Position numbers and translations under genes: made by a program. Of a DNA stretch of 64,000 nt, positions 16,876 to 27,261 are shown in pieces. This DNA comes from Phyllobacterium trifolii (GTDB lineage Bacteria; Pseudomonadota; Alphaproteobacteria; Rhizobiales; Rhizobiaceae): assembly GCF_014192095.1 (NCBI RefSeq), contig NZ_JACHXN010000026.1, forward strand, positions 1 to 64,000, given 5' to 3'. The notes under the pieces are model-generated. The model did no database searches. It was not told the DNA's origin and was given only the letters and a program-made list of their open reading frames with translations. How positions within the stretch are numbered: the first letter of the stretch is position 1; the number at the start of each line of letters is the position of its first letter.

Positions 16876-18682
16876 CCGCGGCCGGGCGGTGAGGTGTCTT
16901 CTCCCATAGAAAGGGCTGTGTGCAGAGCTGCTTGACCGCACGCCATGCCGCGACGGATACCAACATCCAGTAGAACGGTATAACGCGCAGTATCGAACCT
17001 TTTATTTTTTTACCTACGGAGCTGCGCTTTCCCAGCGCGTGGAACGAGAGGTAACCCATGGCAATGTTCATGCAATCATAGACTAGTATACCGCGATCGG
17101 CGCCAGCAGCGTTTTCCAAAACAAGATTGACTCCCGAATACGCAATGAAAACAAGCATGAGCGGATACAGCAGCGAAGAGACAATTAATCCTGCTATCAA
17201 CATGTGATAGACTAGAAACCGTCGAAAACCGAGATCGCCCAGAAACTGCCTCGGATGCCGCATCTCGAATAGCCAAGTCTGCATCCAGCCTTTCAGCCAG
17301 CGTGTCCGCTGCCGCAACCACACGTCGGTAACCGTCGGCGCATCTTCAATCGTTGGCAACGACAACATCTCGACAATGAATCCGCGACGAGCGAGCCGCG
17401 TACCAAGTTCAGCATCTTCGGTCATGTTGTATGGGTCCCAACCGCCGACTCCCTCTAGACAGTCGCGGCGAAAATGATTGGAACTTCCGCCGAGCGGTAA
17501 CACGAGACCGTTGCGGGCAAGCCAGGGCAAAAGGCCAAAGAAATGCACGGCATATTCAAATGCGAACAAACGGGCAAGCCATCCTTCGTGAGCGTTCGCA
17601 ACAACCAATGGAGCTTGCAGGCAGCCTAGATTTCCCCCTCCCACACTGAAGCGCTGCCATGCCTCGAGCAGTTGATCGGGATCCGGTCGGTCTTCTGCGT
17701 CATAAACAACCACAAATTCTCCGCGCGCCATTTGAAGTCCGTAGTTCAGGGCTTTCGGCTTTGTACGAGGCCCGATGCCGGGCACCGGAATGACCATGAA
17801 ACCATGGGGTAGTTTTTGATCCTCGAACGCTTTAATGGTCGCGAAGTCATCGGCTTCGCACAGGAAGGTTACTTCCAGCTTCGAGCGTGGCCAGTTGAGC
17901 TCAGTCATGGCCCGGACCAATTGCGGAACTACATCGGCCTCCTTGTAAAGCGCAATCATGACGCTATAGACAGGAAGCTCGCGCGCTGGAACGGTTGGGA
18001 GGACTCGCGTTTCTCTTCTTGTCGTTGCCCTCATCGCCAATAGGCGCAGTAGGATGCATCCGGAAAAAAACACCGAGAAAAGCATATGAAAAATGAACCA
18101 CAGGCAAGAAGGTGCAAGCGCAAGCCCGAATAGGATTGACGCGCTCGAAAGCCCGAGAAGGATGCCTTGGCTGCCGGTCACAACAATCCTTGCCGAGAAT
18201 CCTCGACTAGTCGTTTCGACAATGTCTACGGCATTTTCCGCTAGCGCCCGCTCGTAATGCAGTCGCAGAAACTCTAAAAGGTGCGCGGGAGTCGTTATTC
18301 TCAGTCGGGCTGCGATATCCTGGCTTTGGGGAAGATGACGTTTGAGAACTGCAATTTCTTGCAGCGTCGGCGCAATATAGATCAATGTCGTGTGATCACA
18401 TGTGACGACTACTGCGTGTCTTATACGCCTCAGAGCCACTGAATTCGGTATCGTGGGGGCGACGACATGTACATCTTTAGCTATCTCATCAAACAACAAG
18501 CCTGCTTCATCAGCAATACACGAGGCGATCAATGCGTCATCGGCACCATCGGATGCATAAAGCTCTTCGAGGAAGGAAGTCGCATTGTAAAAAGATCGCC
18601 TGCACGCTGCGATGATCGGCGGCTTCGCCATTCCACCTGCGCAGAGGCGAGCGGCGAGCGAAATCGCTATTGCCTTGGTCAT
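16847..18682 (-). CDS. Membrane glycosyltransferase, family 2
   Basis: About 611 residues. The N-terminal 160 residues have no transferase motifs and resemble the MshEN-like leader found in related rhizobial proteins. Two membrane helices follow, around residues 165-215. The GT2 domain then has [14 protein letters not shown], the donor-binding [11 protein letters not shown], the acceptor-side [14 protein letters not shown] and the processive signature QRTRW. Three more helices close the protein. This layout is that of cellulose-synthase-like enzymes that polymerise and export a polysaccharide. The product is unknown. The ATG at 18680-18682 is preferred over one 21 codons upstream because it starts where basic and hydrophobic coding sequence begins. 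Confidence 0.85.
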   Translation of the reverse strand: MTKAIAISLAARLCAGGMAKPPIIAACRRSFYNATSFLEELYASDGADDALIASCIADEAGLLFDEIAKDVHVVAPTIPNSVALRRIRHAVVVTCDHTTLIYIAPTLQEIAVLKRHLPQSQDIAARLRITTPAHLLEFLRLHYERALAENAVDIVETTSRGFSARIVVTGSQGILLGLSSASILFGLALAPSCLWFIFHMLFSVFFSGCILLRLLAMRATTRRETRVLPTVPARELPVYSVMIALYKEADVVPQLVRAMTELNWPRSKLEVTFLCEADDFATIKAFEDQKLPHGFMVIPVPGIGPRTKPKALNYGLQMARGEFVVVYDAEDRPDPDQLLEAWQRFSVGGGNLGCLQAPLVVANAHEGWLARLFAFEYAVHFFGLLPWLARNGLVLPLGGSSNHFRRDCLEGVGGWDPYNMTEDAELGTRLARRGFIVEMLSLPTIEDAPTVTDVWLRQRTRWLKGWMQTWLFEMRHPRQFLGDLGFRRFLVYHMLIAGLIVSSLLYPLMLVFIAYSGVNLVLENAAGADRGILVYDCMNIAMGYLSFHALGKRSSVGKKIKGSILRVIPFYWMLVSVAAWRAVKQLCTQPFLWEKTPHRPAAVRESLDPSR

Positions 18683-18981
18683 GGGGGGTATCTCTAATGA
18701 GGGATGGGGGCAACTACACTCCCCGCTGACATCTGAAAATAGCAAATGTAGTTATGCAACAATATCATCTGAAACCTTCAATCAAAAATTGAAATATAAA
18801 AATATCAATACACTAGAAGTAGTATTTCTCGCTATATAATGAAGACTATGCGAAATATTGACAATTAATATCGAAATTTCGTGATTGTCATTAGTTTTTC
18901 TGAACGGGCTGGAGCCAGCCTGTCAAGGGCACCCAGATCGTGTTACTCTCACGCCAAATCACACTGTTACGTTGAGACCGA
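18683..18981. other. AT-rich divergent promoter region
   Basis: About 300 bases, markedly richer in A and T than the flanks, between the minus-strand glycosyltransferase and the plus-strand binding protein. A perfect 10-bp palindrome CGAAATTTCG (18872-18881) sits inside outer arms TGACAAT (18859-18865) and ATTGTCA (18884-18890), so a regulator-binding site is possible. No protein gene is seen. Confidence 0.45.
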
Positions 18982-19821
18982 ATGCATTTCCGCACACTCG
19001 CTACAACCACTCTAAGCATCGTCCTGATGGCGGTGTCGCCAGCCCATGCCGCGTCGAACTTTCCGCACTATTGGGACGGACGTGAACATGTTTCCAAGCC
19101 GAATCTTTCCACAATCGAGCGCATTCGTTTTGTGACTACGGTCGACTACCCGCCCTTCAATTTTATTGATAGTACAGGACGCATTTCCGGCTTCAATATC
19201 GATCTAGTGCGGGCGATCTGTGATGAGCTCGCTGTCACTGCAATGTGTCAGGTTGAAGCGCGCCCATGGAACGAATTGCTGCCAACACTTGAAAATGGAG
19301 AGGCGGAAGCGATTATTGCTGGCCTAAGACCGACAGCAGCCTTGCGTCAGAAACTCGCCTTTACGACGCCTTATATGAGGCTGCCAGCACGATTTGTGAC
19401 GCTGAAGGAAACGCCACTTACTGAACCTCTTGCCGATACGCTCGAGAAAAAGACAGTCGGCGTTGTAGCAGGGTCTGTGCATCAAGTGATTTTTGCTGAC
19501 TACTTCCCGAAGGGCCATTGGGTCGGCTACCCCTCGCGTGATCTCATGCTCAAGGATCTCCAAGCAAAGAAAATTGACGCCGTATTCGGTGACGGGTCGG
19601 ATCTATCCTTCTGGATCGGCAGCATTGAGTCGGGCAACTGTTGCGCCTTCGTCGGTGGACCCTATATCGCGCCCCAGTTTCTGGGTGATGGAATGACCAT
19701 TGCGACCACACGTAAGAATAGCGAACTTATCGATGCCTTTAATTTTGCCTTGAAGGCGATGGAGGAAAAAGGCACTACATCCGAACTCTATCTGCGTTAT
19801 TTTCCGGTCGATTTTTATTGA
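18982..19821 (+). CDS. Periplasmic amino-acid-type solute-binding protein (SBP family 3)
   Basis: 279 residues. Residues 1-23 are a signal peptide ending in AHA. The mature part starts the binding fold with RIRFVTTVDYPPFNFIDSTGRISGFNIDLVRAICDEL, the usual family-3 pattern for polar amino acid ABC transporters. EARPWNELLPTLENGEAEAIIAG and LQAKKIDAVFGDG are the hinge-flanking blocks. Cysteines at NCCAF are unusual. No permease or ATPase gene is adjacent, so it is an orphan and may serve a transporter elsewhere or act in sensing. A hairpin GCTGAT/ATCAGC lies just beyond its stop but has no T-run. Confidence 0.85.
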   Translation: MHFRTLATTTLSIVLMAVSPAHAASNFPHYWDGREHVSKPNLSTIERIRFVTTVDYPPFNFIDSTGRISGFNIDLVRAICDELAVTAMCQVEARPWNELLPTLENGEAEAIIAGLRPTAALRQKLAFTTPYMRLPARFVTLKETPLTEPLADTLEKKTVGVVAGSVHQVIFADYFPKGHWVGYPSRDLMLKDLQAKKIDAVFGDGSDLSFWIGSIESGNCCAFVGGPYIAPQFLGDGMTIATTRKNSELIDAFNFALKAMEEKGTTSELYLRYFPVDFY

Positions 19822-19944
19822 GCTGATTGAACCATTTGAGATCAGCGCAGATTGTCTTCAAACGGGCACATGCAATTGACGCCAGCCACCTTGCGCCATA
19901 GTGTCCGCCCGCCTTACCAGACGGCAGGAACACAGGAAAAACGA

Positions 19945-21600
19945 ATGACTTCGCGCCTTGATACCCAAATCGAACTGAGCCCCGAATTAATCGAGGCAGC
20001 AGCAGAGGCCAAAGCTTGGCCCTTCGAGGAGGCGCGAAAGATCATTAAACGCTATGAAAAGACCGGTTACCCCGAGACGATATTGTTCGAAACGGGCTAT
20101 GGCCCCTCGGGTCTGCCGCATATCGGCACGTTCGGAGAAGTGGCGCGCACTTCCATCGTGCGCCATGCCTTTCGTGTGTTGACCAAGGACCTGGTCAACA
20201 CCAAGCTGCTGTGCTTTTCTGATGACATGGACGGCATGCGGAAGATTCCGGACAACGTACCGGACCCCTCCTCACTCGTGCCGCATCTGCATAAGCCACT
20301 GTCGTCCGTCCCAAATCCCTTTGGTGGCGATTACAGCAGTTTTGCTGACCACAACAACGTCATGCTGTGCCGCTTTCTCGACACGTTCGGCTTCGATTAC
20401 GAATTTGCCAGTGCGACGGAATACTACAAATCGGGACGCTTCGATGAAGTGTTGCTTCGGGCGGTCAAGCATTACGACGACATCATGAAGGTGATGTTGC
20501 CAACGCTCGGGGAGGAACGCCAGGCAACCTATAGCCCCTTTTTGCCGATCTCTCCCACGAGCGGCAGGGTTCTCTACGTGCCGATGAAGAATGTCGACCC
20601 CAAGAACGGCACGATTACTTTTGACGACGAAAACGGCACCGAGACTACCGTTCCCGTGACGGGTGGTAATGTCAAACTACAATGGAAGCCTGACTTCGGC
20701 ATGCGTTGGGCGGCTCTCGGTGTGGATTTCGAGATGTTCGGCAAGGATCATCAGACAAATGCAATCGTGTACGACCGCATTTGCGAGATTTTGGGAGGCC
20801 GGGCGCCCGAGCATTTCGTCTATGAGCTGTTTCTCGATGATGTTGGCCAGAAGATATCCAAGTCGAAGGGGAATGGCATCAGTATCGACGAATGGCTGAC
20901 CTATGCACCCACGGAAAGCCTCGGTCTCTACATGTTCCAGAAGCCGAGAACCGCAAAACGGCTTTATTTTGATGTCATTCCCAAGGCAGTGGATGAATAT
21001 TTCACCTATCTCGCCGCCTACGAACGCCAATCCTGGAAAGACCGGCTGAACAATCCTGTCTGGCACCTGCACAATGGTAATCCGCCGATTGTGGAGATGC
21101 CAGTACCGTTCGCGCTTCTGTTGAATCTCGTCAGCGCTTCCAACGCTGAAAACCGTAGCGTTCTCTGGGGTTTCATTTCCCGCTACGCACCCGGCGTGAC
21201 CCCGCAGAACAGTCCGGAACTTGATGCACTCGTCGGCTACGCTATCCGTTATTTCAACGATTTCGTAAAGCCGACAAAGAAATTCCGGGCACCCGACGAA
21301 GTGGAACGTCTAGCACTCGAGGGGATGGGCAAAATGCTCGCAGCCCTGCCTGACGATGCCGACGGCGGCATGATTCAAAATGCCATGTTGGACGTGGCCC
21401 GCGGCATCGAACGCTATCAGGACCATGCGAAAAAAAGCCCGGAAGGGGGCCCGGGCGTGTCCGTATCGTTCTTTCAGATGCTCTATGAGGTTCTTATTGG
21501 CCAAGAACGCGGACCGCGCTTCGGATCGTTCGTGGCACTCTACGGAATCGCCGAGACGCGCGCATTGATTGCGAGGGCGCTCATGGGACAATTAACTTGA
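19945..21600 (+). CDS. lysS: Lysyl-tRNA synthetase, class I
   Basis: 551 residues of the archaeal-type class I lysyl-tRNA synthetase, which replaces the usual class II enzyme in many alphaproteobacteria. The HIGH-like motif GPSGLPHIG is at about 53-61. The KMSKS-like motif KISKSKGNG is near residue 304. The C-terminal helical bundle binds the anticodon. The start at 19945 follows AGGAACACAGGAAAAACGA. An earlier in-frame ATG adds 31 residues that do not belong to the fold. The gene is essential unless a second lysyl-tRNA synthetase exists elsewhere. Confidence 0.96.
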   Translation: MTSRLDTQIELSPELIEAAAEAKAWPFEEARKIIKRYEKTGYPETILFETGYGPSGLPHIGTFGEVARTSIVRHAFRVLTKDLVNTKLLCFSDDMDGMRKIPDNVPDPSSLVPHLHKPLSSVPNPFGGDYSSFADHNNVMLCRFLDTFGFDYEFASATEYYKSGRFDEVLLRAVKHYDDIMKVMLPTLGEERQATYSPFLPISPTSGRVLYVPMKNVDPKNGTITFDDENGTETTVPVTGGNVKLQWKPDFGMRWAALGVDFEMFGKDHQTNAIVYDRICEILGGRAPEHFVYELFLDDVGQKISKSKGNGISIDEWLTYAPTESLGLYMFQKPRTAKRLYFDVIPKAVDEYFTYLAAYERQSWKDRLNNPVWHLHNGNPPIVEMPVPFALLLNLVSASNAENRSVLWGFISRYAPGVTPQNSPELDALVGYAIRYFNDFVKPTKKFRAPDEVERLALEGMGKMLAALPDDADGGMIQNAMLDVARGIERYQDHAKKSPEGGPGVSVSFFQMLYEVLIGQERGPRFGSFVALYGIAETRALIARALMGQLT

Positions 21601-21633
21601 GATAGTGCGCCTCAAATTCTCTCGGAGGGACGA

Positions 21634-22017
21634 ATGATCGATCACACTGGTGTCGTTGTAAGTGACTTCGAGCGAAGCAAGAAATTCTATCGGGAAGCGC
21701 TCGCTCCAATTGGATACGAGTTGCTCCACGAAGTTCCAGCTTCGGTAACGGGAAGCGCGGATGTGGCGGGTTTTGGCGAGGGTGGCAAGCCCGACTTCTG
21801 GGTAACCAATGGCGAGCCGAACAAACCGCCGCTTCACATCGCCTTTCGTGTCAAAAGCCGCGATATCGTCAATGCTTTTCACGCGGCTGCCATAGCGGCT
21901 GGCGGTAGTGACAACGGACGACCCGGATTGCGTCCGCATTACCATCCCAATTATTACGGCGCGTTTGTGCGAGACCTTGACGGCCATAACATCGAGGCTG
22001 TTTGCCACGAAGCATAG
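21634..22017 (+). CDS. VOC-family protein (lactoylglutathione-lyase-like)
   Basis: 127 residues of a one-chain VOC domain. MIDHTGVVVSDFERSKKFYREALAPIGYE opens with the metal-binding histidine. HIAFRVKSRDIVNAFHAAAIAAGG is the central part. ARPRPHYHPNYYGAFVRDLDGHNIEAVCH-type residues at the end (HYHPNYYGAFVRD, DGHNIEAVCH) supply further metal ligands. The class is common in rhizobia and of undefined substrate. It lies 33 bases after lysS, behind CTCGGAGGGACG, and may be co-transcribed. Its stop abuts the stop of the convergent nuclease-like gene with no base between. Confidence 0.85.
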   Translation: MIDHTGVVVSDFERSKKFYREALAPIGYELLHEVPASVTGSADVAGFGEGGKPDFWVTNGEPNKPPLHIAFRVKSRDIVNAFHAAAIAAGGSDNGRPGLRPHYHPNYYGAFVRDLDGHNIEAVCHEA

Positions 22018-22908
22018 CTATTCCGGACGCGGTGGGAATGGGGCGTTTGGTACAGCCAATGGCGGCGGAGATGGTAGCGGCTCGGCAGCAGGTTCCGGTG
22101 CATCACTCACCGACGGTATGGGCAAGTTGGCTGAGGCTGGCAGCGCTGCGGGCGGACTACCGAAGATACCAAGCTTGGCTTCCTCGGCTTTCTTCATCCT
22201 ATCCGCCATGGGCGTTCCGTCCTTCGCGCGCGCCCAACCGTTCTGCACTAACCACTCGGCAAGATCCGCGTTGCCGAGCGTGCATTGTGTGGCGATGATA
22301 TCGTCGGGCGGTTGTCCCGGCACGTTGCATTCGACAGCGCGAGAGCGTAGCCAATTGCGGAACGCGGTCCGTGCAGCCATGCCACACGGCCATGCACTAC
22401 CGCCATCCATAATGCAGGTTTCCTCCGGTTGAACTACCTCGATCCCATCCAGCGCGATTCGGTAACCACCTGCTTCAATTGTGCCAGCTGCGGTAGCGAC
22501 GGGGCGATAAAGGAGTACAGGCTTGGCAGTATTGTCGACAGGCGCCGGAGGTGGCGCCGGCGTAGGAGTTGTCGGCGGTGCGGGAAGCAATTCCAGCGTT
22601 GTACTCAGGGGTGGACGAGGCTCCACCCGTTCGAGCGGTGCATTGTCAGTACCTGAGGGAGACATCGCATCCGGATCGACCTGACGCGCCTGCGGTGATG
22701 TAACCCTTCCCTGCGGCTGTGTGGCTTCCGATGGATCTTCTGGCGCGGCATTGGTCATCTCGTCGGGCAGTTCGAAATTCTCTGGCGTGACATCGACGCC
22801 TTGGCTTTGACTAGGCGTATCGATGCCCCCGCTAAAGGGTGCGACGAAAGCGTAGATCAGCCCCAAAACCACCAGAACGGTCAGGACATAAAGCGGTAGC
22901 TGGCGCAT
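22018..22908 (-). CDS. Membrane-anchored, degenerate thermonuclease-like protein
   Basis: About 296 residues. A hydrophobic helix at 4-22 anchors the protein. A long proline- and threonine-rich linker (about 25-150) follows, and then a staphylococcal-nuclease-like (OB-fold) domain: GYRIALDGIEVVQPEETC, WPCGMAARTAFRNWL, ATQCTLGNADLAEWLVQNGWARA. The family pattern of cysteines is kept. The region that usually carries YGR before the VAxC strand reads GQPPDDIIATQC, so one catalytic arginine seems to be missing. It is probably exported into the periplasm and may be non-catalytic. The ATG at 22906-22908 starts at the anchor. Confidence 0.7.
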   Translation of the reverse strand: MRQLPLYVLTVLVVLGLIYAFVAPFSGGIDTPSQSQGVDVTPENFELPDEMTNAAPEDPSEATQPQGRVTSPQARQVDPDAMSPSGTDNAPLERVEPRPPLSTTLELLPAPPTTPTPAPPPAPVDNTAKPVLLYRPVATAAGTIEAGGYRIALDGIEVVQPEETCIMDGGSAWPCGMAARTAFRNWLRSRAVECNVPGQPPDDIIATQCTLGNADLAEWLVQNGWARAKDGTPMADRMKKAEEAKLGIFGSPPAALPASANLPIPSVSDAPEPAAEPLPSPPPLAVPNAPFPPRPE

Positions 22909-22921
22909 GTAAAATGCGTTC

Positions 22922-23563
22922 CTATTGGCTTGCCCACAGGATCCGCGCGATCCAATCGATATGGACCGCATCGAAGGTGCGATTGGGATGCTCGGGGTTC
23001 ATCGATTGCAACTCGATCGTCCGCGGCGTCTGCCGTGCAAGTATCTTGGCCATGACTTCCCCGTCCTTTGTACGCACCACCACACGGTCACCCCGTCGCA
23101 CTCCTCCCCCGGGCGCAACGATGATCGTATCGCCGTCGCGATAGAGCGGCAGCATGGAATCGCCCGACACTTCAAGCGCATAAACCGAGTCGGCAGGCCC
23201 TACCGGAAACTCGACGACATCCCAGCCTTGACCCACAGGAAAGCCGCCATCATCGAAAAAGCCTCCAGCGCCTGCCTGCGCGAAGCCAAGCAGCGGTACA
23301 GCACGTGTCGCGCCGCCATTCCCGCCGCTGGCCCTGCCCAGAACGAGCGTCATGAATTCGTCCAGAGAAGCGCCGGTAGCTTCCATGATCTTGGCGAGCG
23401 ACTCTGTTGACGGCCACCGTGCGCGCCCGTCAACAGCGTAGCGCTTGGATTTGTTGAAGGTTGTTGGATCAAGCCCCGCACGCTTCGCCAATCCCGACAC
23501 GGAAAGCGAATGGCGTTCTGCCAGCGCATCTATGGCCGCCCATATGCGGTCATGTGAAAACAT
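22922..23563 (-). CDS. S24-family repressor with helix-turn-helix (LexA/CI-like)
   Basis: 213 residues. The N-terminal helix-turn-helix covers about 15-65 (SVSGLAKRAGLDPTTFNKSKR). The C-terminal S24 peptidase-like domain has the active-site serine at about 136 (SGDSMLPLYRDGDTIIV) and the lysine at about 173 (GEVMAKILAR), so self-cleavage is possible. The hydrophobic cleavage-site strand would lie near 95-103, where GAGG rather than AG-cleavage-like residues are seen. Such proteins respond to DNA damage or other stress. No prophage surrounds it. The ATG at 23561-23563 lies 14 bases upstream of the nuclease-like start on the same strand and may drive it. Confidence 0.85.
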   Translation of the reverse strand: MFSHDRIWAAIDALAERHSLSVSGLAKRAGLDPTTFNKSKRYAVDGRARWPSTESLAKIMEATGASLDEFMTLVLGRASGGNGGATRAVPLLGFAQAGAGGFFDDGGFPVGQGWDVVEFPVGPADSVYALEVSGDSMLPLYRDGDTIIVAPGGGVRRGDRVVVRTKDGEVMAKILARQTPRTIELQSMNPEHPNRTFDAVHIDWIARILWASQ

Positions 23564-23795
23564 GATGATATCCAATAAAGGAAAAAATACCTTCAGCACT
23601 GTTTTATAAAGAAATTTGACAAAAGTCGAGTAGAATTACGGAAAATTTTCTCATTTTTCACAGTTTTTTGTGCGTGGTCCAACAGTTATCAATAGACAAT
23701 CGTCAATTGCCGACATCATAACGACGTCGGCAAGCACGCTTTAAGTGAACTTGTTGAACCACGCGCAAAGAACCTATTTCTCTCCACTCACCCTA

Positions 23796-26015
23796 TCAAG
23801 CAGCCTGCTTTTTGTCCTCTGCGGAGTACGGATTGAAACGGTCGTAGAAGGTTTCGCCTTTCTCAGCCATGTCGAGCAAAAGCTTCGGAGCCTTGAACTG
23901 TGCGCCATACTTCCGCTGCAGGCCTTTGGCGATTTCGACGAACTTCGCCGCGCCCATCCCATCGATGTAGGAAAGTGTCCCGCCAGTATAGGGCGCAAAG
24001 CCGAAGGCAAGGATCGACCCCACATCCGCTTCACGGGGATCAGTGACAATGCCTTCCTCCATGACGCGTGCAGCTTCCAGCGCGATCGTGAACAGGAAGC
24101 GTTGCTTCAGTACCTCGACGTCGATCTTGTCCGGGTCCTGTTGCGGATAAAGCGTCTTCAACTCGGGCCACAAATGCTTTTTGGCAGGCTTCGCCGGATA
24201 ATCATAGAAGCCCTTGCCGTTCTTGCGGCCACGGCGATCATGTTTATCGACTAGCGTGTTCACGAGCTCAACATGCCGCGGATCAACAGCCTTTGGCCCA
24301 AGATCAGCCAATATGGCCTTCAGTATCTTCTGCGACAGGTCAATGGCAGTCTCATCGTTCAGTGCCAGCGGACCGACCGGCATGCCTGCCATACGCGCCA
24401 CATTCTCGATCATTGCGGGTGGAACACCTTCGATGAGCATGTTGTACGCTTCAGACATGTAACGCAGAACGCAGCGATTGACGTAGAAGCCGCGTGTGTC
24501 ATTGACCACAATCGGCGTCTTCTTGATCGCACGCACGTAATCGAGCGCAACAGCCAGTGCCTTGTCCGATGTTTTCTTGCCAAGAATGACTTCCACCAGC
24601 AGCATCTTGTCGACGGGCGAGAAAAAATGAACTCCGACGAAATTCTTGGGACGTTGCGAGACCTTGGCAAGGCCAGTAATGGGTAGTGTCGATGTGTTAG
24701 ATGCAAAAATCGCGGCGGGCTTCAGCACTGCTTCCGCCTTTTCTGTAGCGATCCGCTTGACTTCACGATCTTCGAACACCGCTTCGATGACGAGATCCGC
24801 GCCTTCGAGATCGGCATAATCAGCAGATGGTGTGATCAGGCTGAGAAGCTTTTCCTTTTCTTCTGCAGTGGCCTTGCCCCTCTGCATTTCCTTGGTAACC
24901 AGCTCGACGGAATGCGCCTTGCCTTTTTCCGCAGCCTCAAGACTTTGGTCGAGGAGCACAACCGGGATGCCGGCTTTGGCAGTGACGTAGGCAATGCCCG
25001 CTCCCATGAAGCCTGCACCGATAACACCGATTTTTTTGAATTTCGTCGGTTTGACATCAGCTGGACGGCGGGCGCCCTTATTCAGTTCCTGCAAGGATAC
25101 GAACAGTGAGCGGATCATCATTCCGGCCTCTGTCGTCTGCAGTATCTTTGTGAAATAGCGCTGCTCGATCTTGAGCGCCGTGTCAAAAGGTACGAGCAGG
25201 CCCTCATAGACGGATTTCAGGATCGAGGCAGCGCCCGGATAATTGCCATAGGTCTCGCGGCGGAGGATGGCCGTGGCGGCTGGCCAAAGATTAGCTCCTG
25301 CCGCTGAATAGATCGCACCGCCCGGGAGCTTGAAGCCCTTCTCGTCCCACGGCTGGACTGGCTTAAGACCAGCCTTGATCATCTTCTTGGCAGCGTCCAC
25401 CAGCTTCTTGGCCGGAACGACCTCATGCACCAGCCCCATCGCCTTGGCGCGCGATGCGGTCAGACTGGAACCAGTCGTCATCATCTGCAGTGCGTCCTGC
25501 TGGTTGGTCAGGCGTGGAACACGCTGTGTACCACCAGCACCCGGGAAGATGCCGACCTTGACTTCCGGCAGAGCCATCTTCACCGACGGGTCATCGGAAA
25601 CGACGCGGCCATGGCAAGCTAACGACATTTCGAATGCACCGCCCATGCAGATACCGTTGATCGCGGAAACCCAGGGTTTGCCACATGTTTCCAGCTTGCG
25701 GAAAAGGCCACCCATCTTGCCGGTATTTTCGAACAGGAGCTCGACCGCCTTCTTCGGGTCCTTCGCCTTCTCTTCCTGGAAAAGCTGGAACATGCGCTTG
25801 AGCATGGTCAAGTCGGCACCGCCGGAGAAAGTGTCCTTGCCGGAGGTGATAACAGCGCCCTTGATTGCCTCGTCCTTCGCAACCCGATCGACGATCGCGT
25901 CGAGTTCCTTCATCACCTCTTCGGTGAAGACATTCATCGACTTATCCGGCATATCCCAGGTTACGAGTGCAATACCGTCCGCGTCGACGTCAAATTTGAA
26001 GTTCGTATAGCTCAT
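23796..26015 (-). CDS. fadJ: Fatty-acid oxidation multifunctional enzyme (enoyl-CoA hydratase / 3-hydroxyacyl-CoA dehydrogenase)
   Basis: 739 residues that hydrate enoyl-CoA and oxidise the 3-hydroxyacyl-CoA formed. The crotonase domain (about 1-190) has [15 protein letters not shown] and [20 protein letters not shown], which form the oxyanion hole. Its two acidic catalytic residues lie in the [15 protein letters not shown] region. The NAD-binding fold begins with [15 protein letters not shown] at about 325-339. [24 protein letters not shown] and [11 protein letters not shown] complete the dehydrogenase. The start at 26013-26015 follows GAGGAGATAAAG. Longer in-frame extension upstream reads into the thiolase gene and is not real. 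It is the last gene of the operon, 10 bp after the thiolase. Confidence 0.93.
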   Translation of the reverse strand: MSYTNFKFDVDADGIALVTWDMPDKSMNVFTEEVMKELDAIVDRVAKDEAIKGAVITSGKDTFSGGADLTMLKRMFQLFQEEKAKDPKKAVELLFENTGKMGGLFRKLETCGKPWVSAINGICMGGAFEMSLACHGRVVSDDPSVKMALPEVKVGIFPGAGGTQRVPRLTNQQDALQMMTTGSSLTASRAKAMGLVHEVVPAKKLVDAAKKMIKAGLKPVQPWDEKGFKLPGGAIYSAAGANLWPAATAILRRETYGNYPGAASILKSVYEGLLVPFDTALKIEQRYFTKILQTTEAGMMIRSLFVSLQELNKGARRPADVKPTKFKKIGVIGAGFMGAGIAYVTAKAGIPVVLLDQSLEAAEKGKAHSVELVTKEMQRGKATAEEKEKLLSLITPSADYADLEGADLVIEAVFEDREVKRIATEKAEAVLKPAAIFASNTSTLPITGLAKVSQRPKNFVGVHFFSPVDKMLLVEVILGKKTSDKALAVALDYVRAIKKTPIVVNDTRGFYVNRCVLRYMSEAYNMLIEGVPPAMIENVARMAGMPVGPLALNDETAIDLSQKILKAILADLGPKAVDPRHVELVNTLVDKHDRRGRKNGKGFYDYPAKPAKKHLWPELKTLYPQQDPDKIDVEVLKQRFLFTIALEAARVMEEGIVTDPREADVGSILAFGFAPYTGGTLSYIDGMGAAKFVEIAKGLQRKYGAQFKAPKLLLDMAEKGETFYDRFNPYSAEDKKQAA

Positions 26016-26025
26016 CTTTATCTCC

Positions 26026-27234
26026 TCAGACGCGTTCGATGATGGTTGCAGTGCCCATGCCCGCACCGATGCACAGTGTAACGAGCGCAACATTGAGGTC
26101 GCGGCGCTCCAATTCATCAAGCACAGTTCCAAGGATCATGGCGCCGGTTGCACCAAGGGGGTGTCCCATCGCAATGGCACCGCCATTGACGTTGATCTTG
26201 TCGCGCGGAATATCGAAGGCCTGCATGTAGCGCAGCACCACAGCAGCAAATGCCTCGTTGAGCTCAAAGAGATCGATGTCCGAAATCTTCATCTTGGCGC
26301 GCTTCAAGAGCTTCTCGGTTACGTCGACTGGGCCGGTCAGCATCAGCGCCGGGTCCGAACCGATGTTGGCGAATGCGCGGATGCGGGCGCGCGGCTTTGA
26401 GCCGATCGCCTTGCCTGCGCTTTTTGAGCCAAGCAATACGCCGGCGGCGCCATCAACGATACCGGACGAATTGCCGGCATGATGGACGTGATTAATCGTC
26501 TCGACTTCGGGATGAGCTTGAATGCCGACAGCGTTGAAGCCACCCATTTCACCAGGCATCACGAAAGATGGATTGAGCGAAGCCAGTGCCTGCATGTCCG
26601 TGGTCGGCCGCATGTGCTCGTCATGATTGAGGATCGTCAAGCCGTTCTGGTCCTTGATCTCGAGAACCGAATTCTTGAAGTAGCCTTTCTTCCAGGCTTC
26701 GCCGGCCCGCTTCTGGCTCTCAACTGCGTAAGCGTCAACATCGTCGCGGCTGAAGCCATACTTCGTGGCGATCAGATCAGCGGAAACACCCTGCGGCATG
26801 AAATAGCCTGGCAGTCCGACGGACGGATCCATGTACCAGGCACCACCCGACATGCCCATGCCGACCCGCGACATGGATTCAACACCGCCGGCGATGACGA
26901 TGTCGTCCGCACCCTGCACGATCTTGGCAGCGGCAAAATTCACTGCGTCAAGTCCAGATGCGCAGAACCGCGATATCTGCATACCGGGCGCCTTGAAATC
27001 ATAGCCCGCTTCAAAAGCGGACGACCGCGGAATAACAGCACCAGCTTCGCCGACAGGATCGACACAGCCGTAGATGATGTCGTCGACCAGGCCCGTGTCG
27101 AGGCCGTTGCGATCGCGCAGCGCCTCAAGCACATGAGCGCCGAGACGAACGGCAGGCACTTCGTGCAGACTGCCGTCCTTTTTGCCTCTGCCACGCGGCG
27201 TGCGGACGTGGTCGTAAATATATGCGTCAGTCAT
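26026..27234 (-). CDS. fadA: Acetyl-CoA C-acyltransferase (thiolase)
   Basis: 402 residues of a thiolase that releases acetyl-CoA in the last step of each beta-oxidation round. The nucleophilic Cys91 lies in [27 protein letters not shown] near 350 carries the catalytic histidine. [11 protein letters not shown] near 388 has the second catalytic cysteine. The neighbours (hydratase/dehydrogenase and two dehydrogenases) argue for a degradative thiolase. The gene name is by context, since atoB-type function is possible. It is preceded by AGGGAGAATGA and lies 27 bp after the acyl-CoA dehydrogenase gene. Confidence 0.92.
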   Translation of the reverse strand: MTDAYIYDHVRTPRGRGKKDGSLHEVPAVRLGAHVLEALRDRNGLDTGLVDDIIYGCVDPVGEAGAVIPRSSAFEAGYDFKAPGMQISRFCASGLDAVNFAAAKIVQGADDIVIAGGVESMSRVGMGMSGGAWYMDPSVGLPGYFMPQGVSADLIATKYGFSRDDVDAYAVESQKRAGEAWKKGYFKNSVLEIKDQNGLTILNHDEHMRPTTDMQALASLNPSFVMPGEMGGFNAVGIQAHPEVETINHVHHAGNSSGIVDGAAGVLLGSKSAGKAIGSKPRARIRAFANIGSDPALMLTGPVDVTEKLLKRAKMKISDIDLFELNEAFAAVVLRYMQAFDIPRDKINVNGGAIAMGHPLGATGAMILGTVLDELERRDLNVALVTLCIGAGMGTATIIERV

Positions 27235-27261
27235 TTCATTCTCCCTGTTCGAACCGGTAGC

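Noticed and set aside
22922-23563. A prophage around the S24-type repressor
   Set aside because: No phage structural, integrase or lysis genes are nearby; the neighbours are core metabolism.
23707-23733. Inverted repeat TTGCCGAC/GTCGGCAA downstream of the beta-oxidation operon as a terminator
   Set aside because: The arms pair well, but no T-run follows on the operon's strand; it may be a factor-dependent end or chance.
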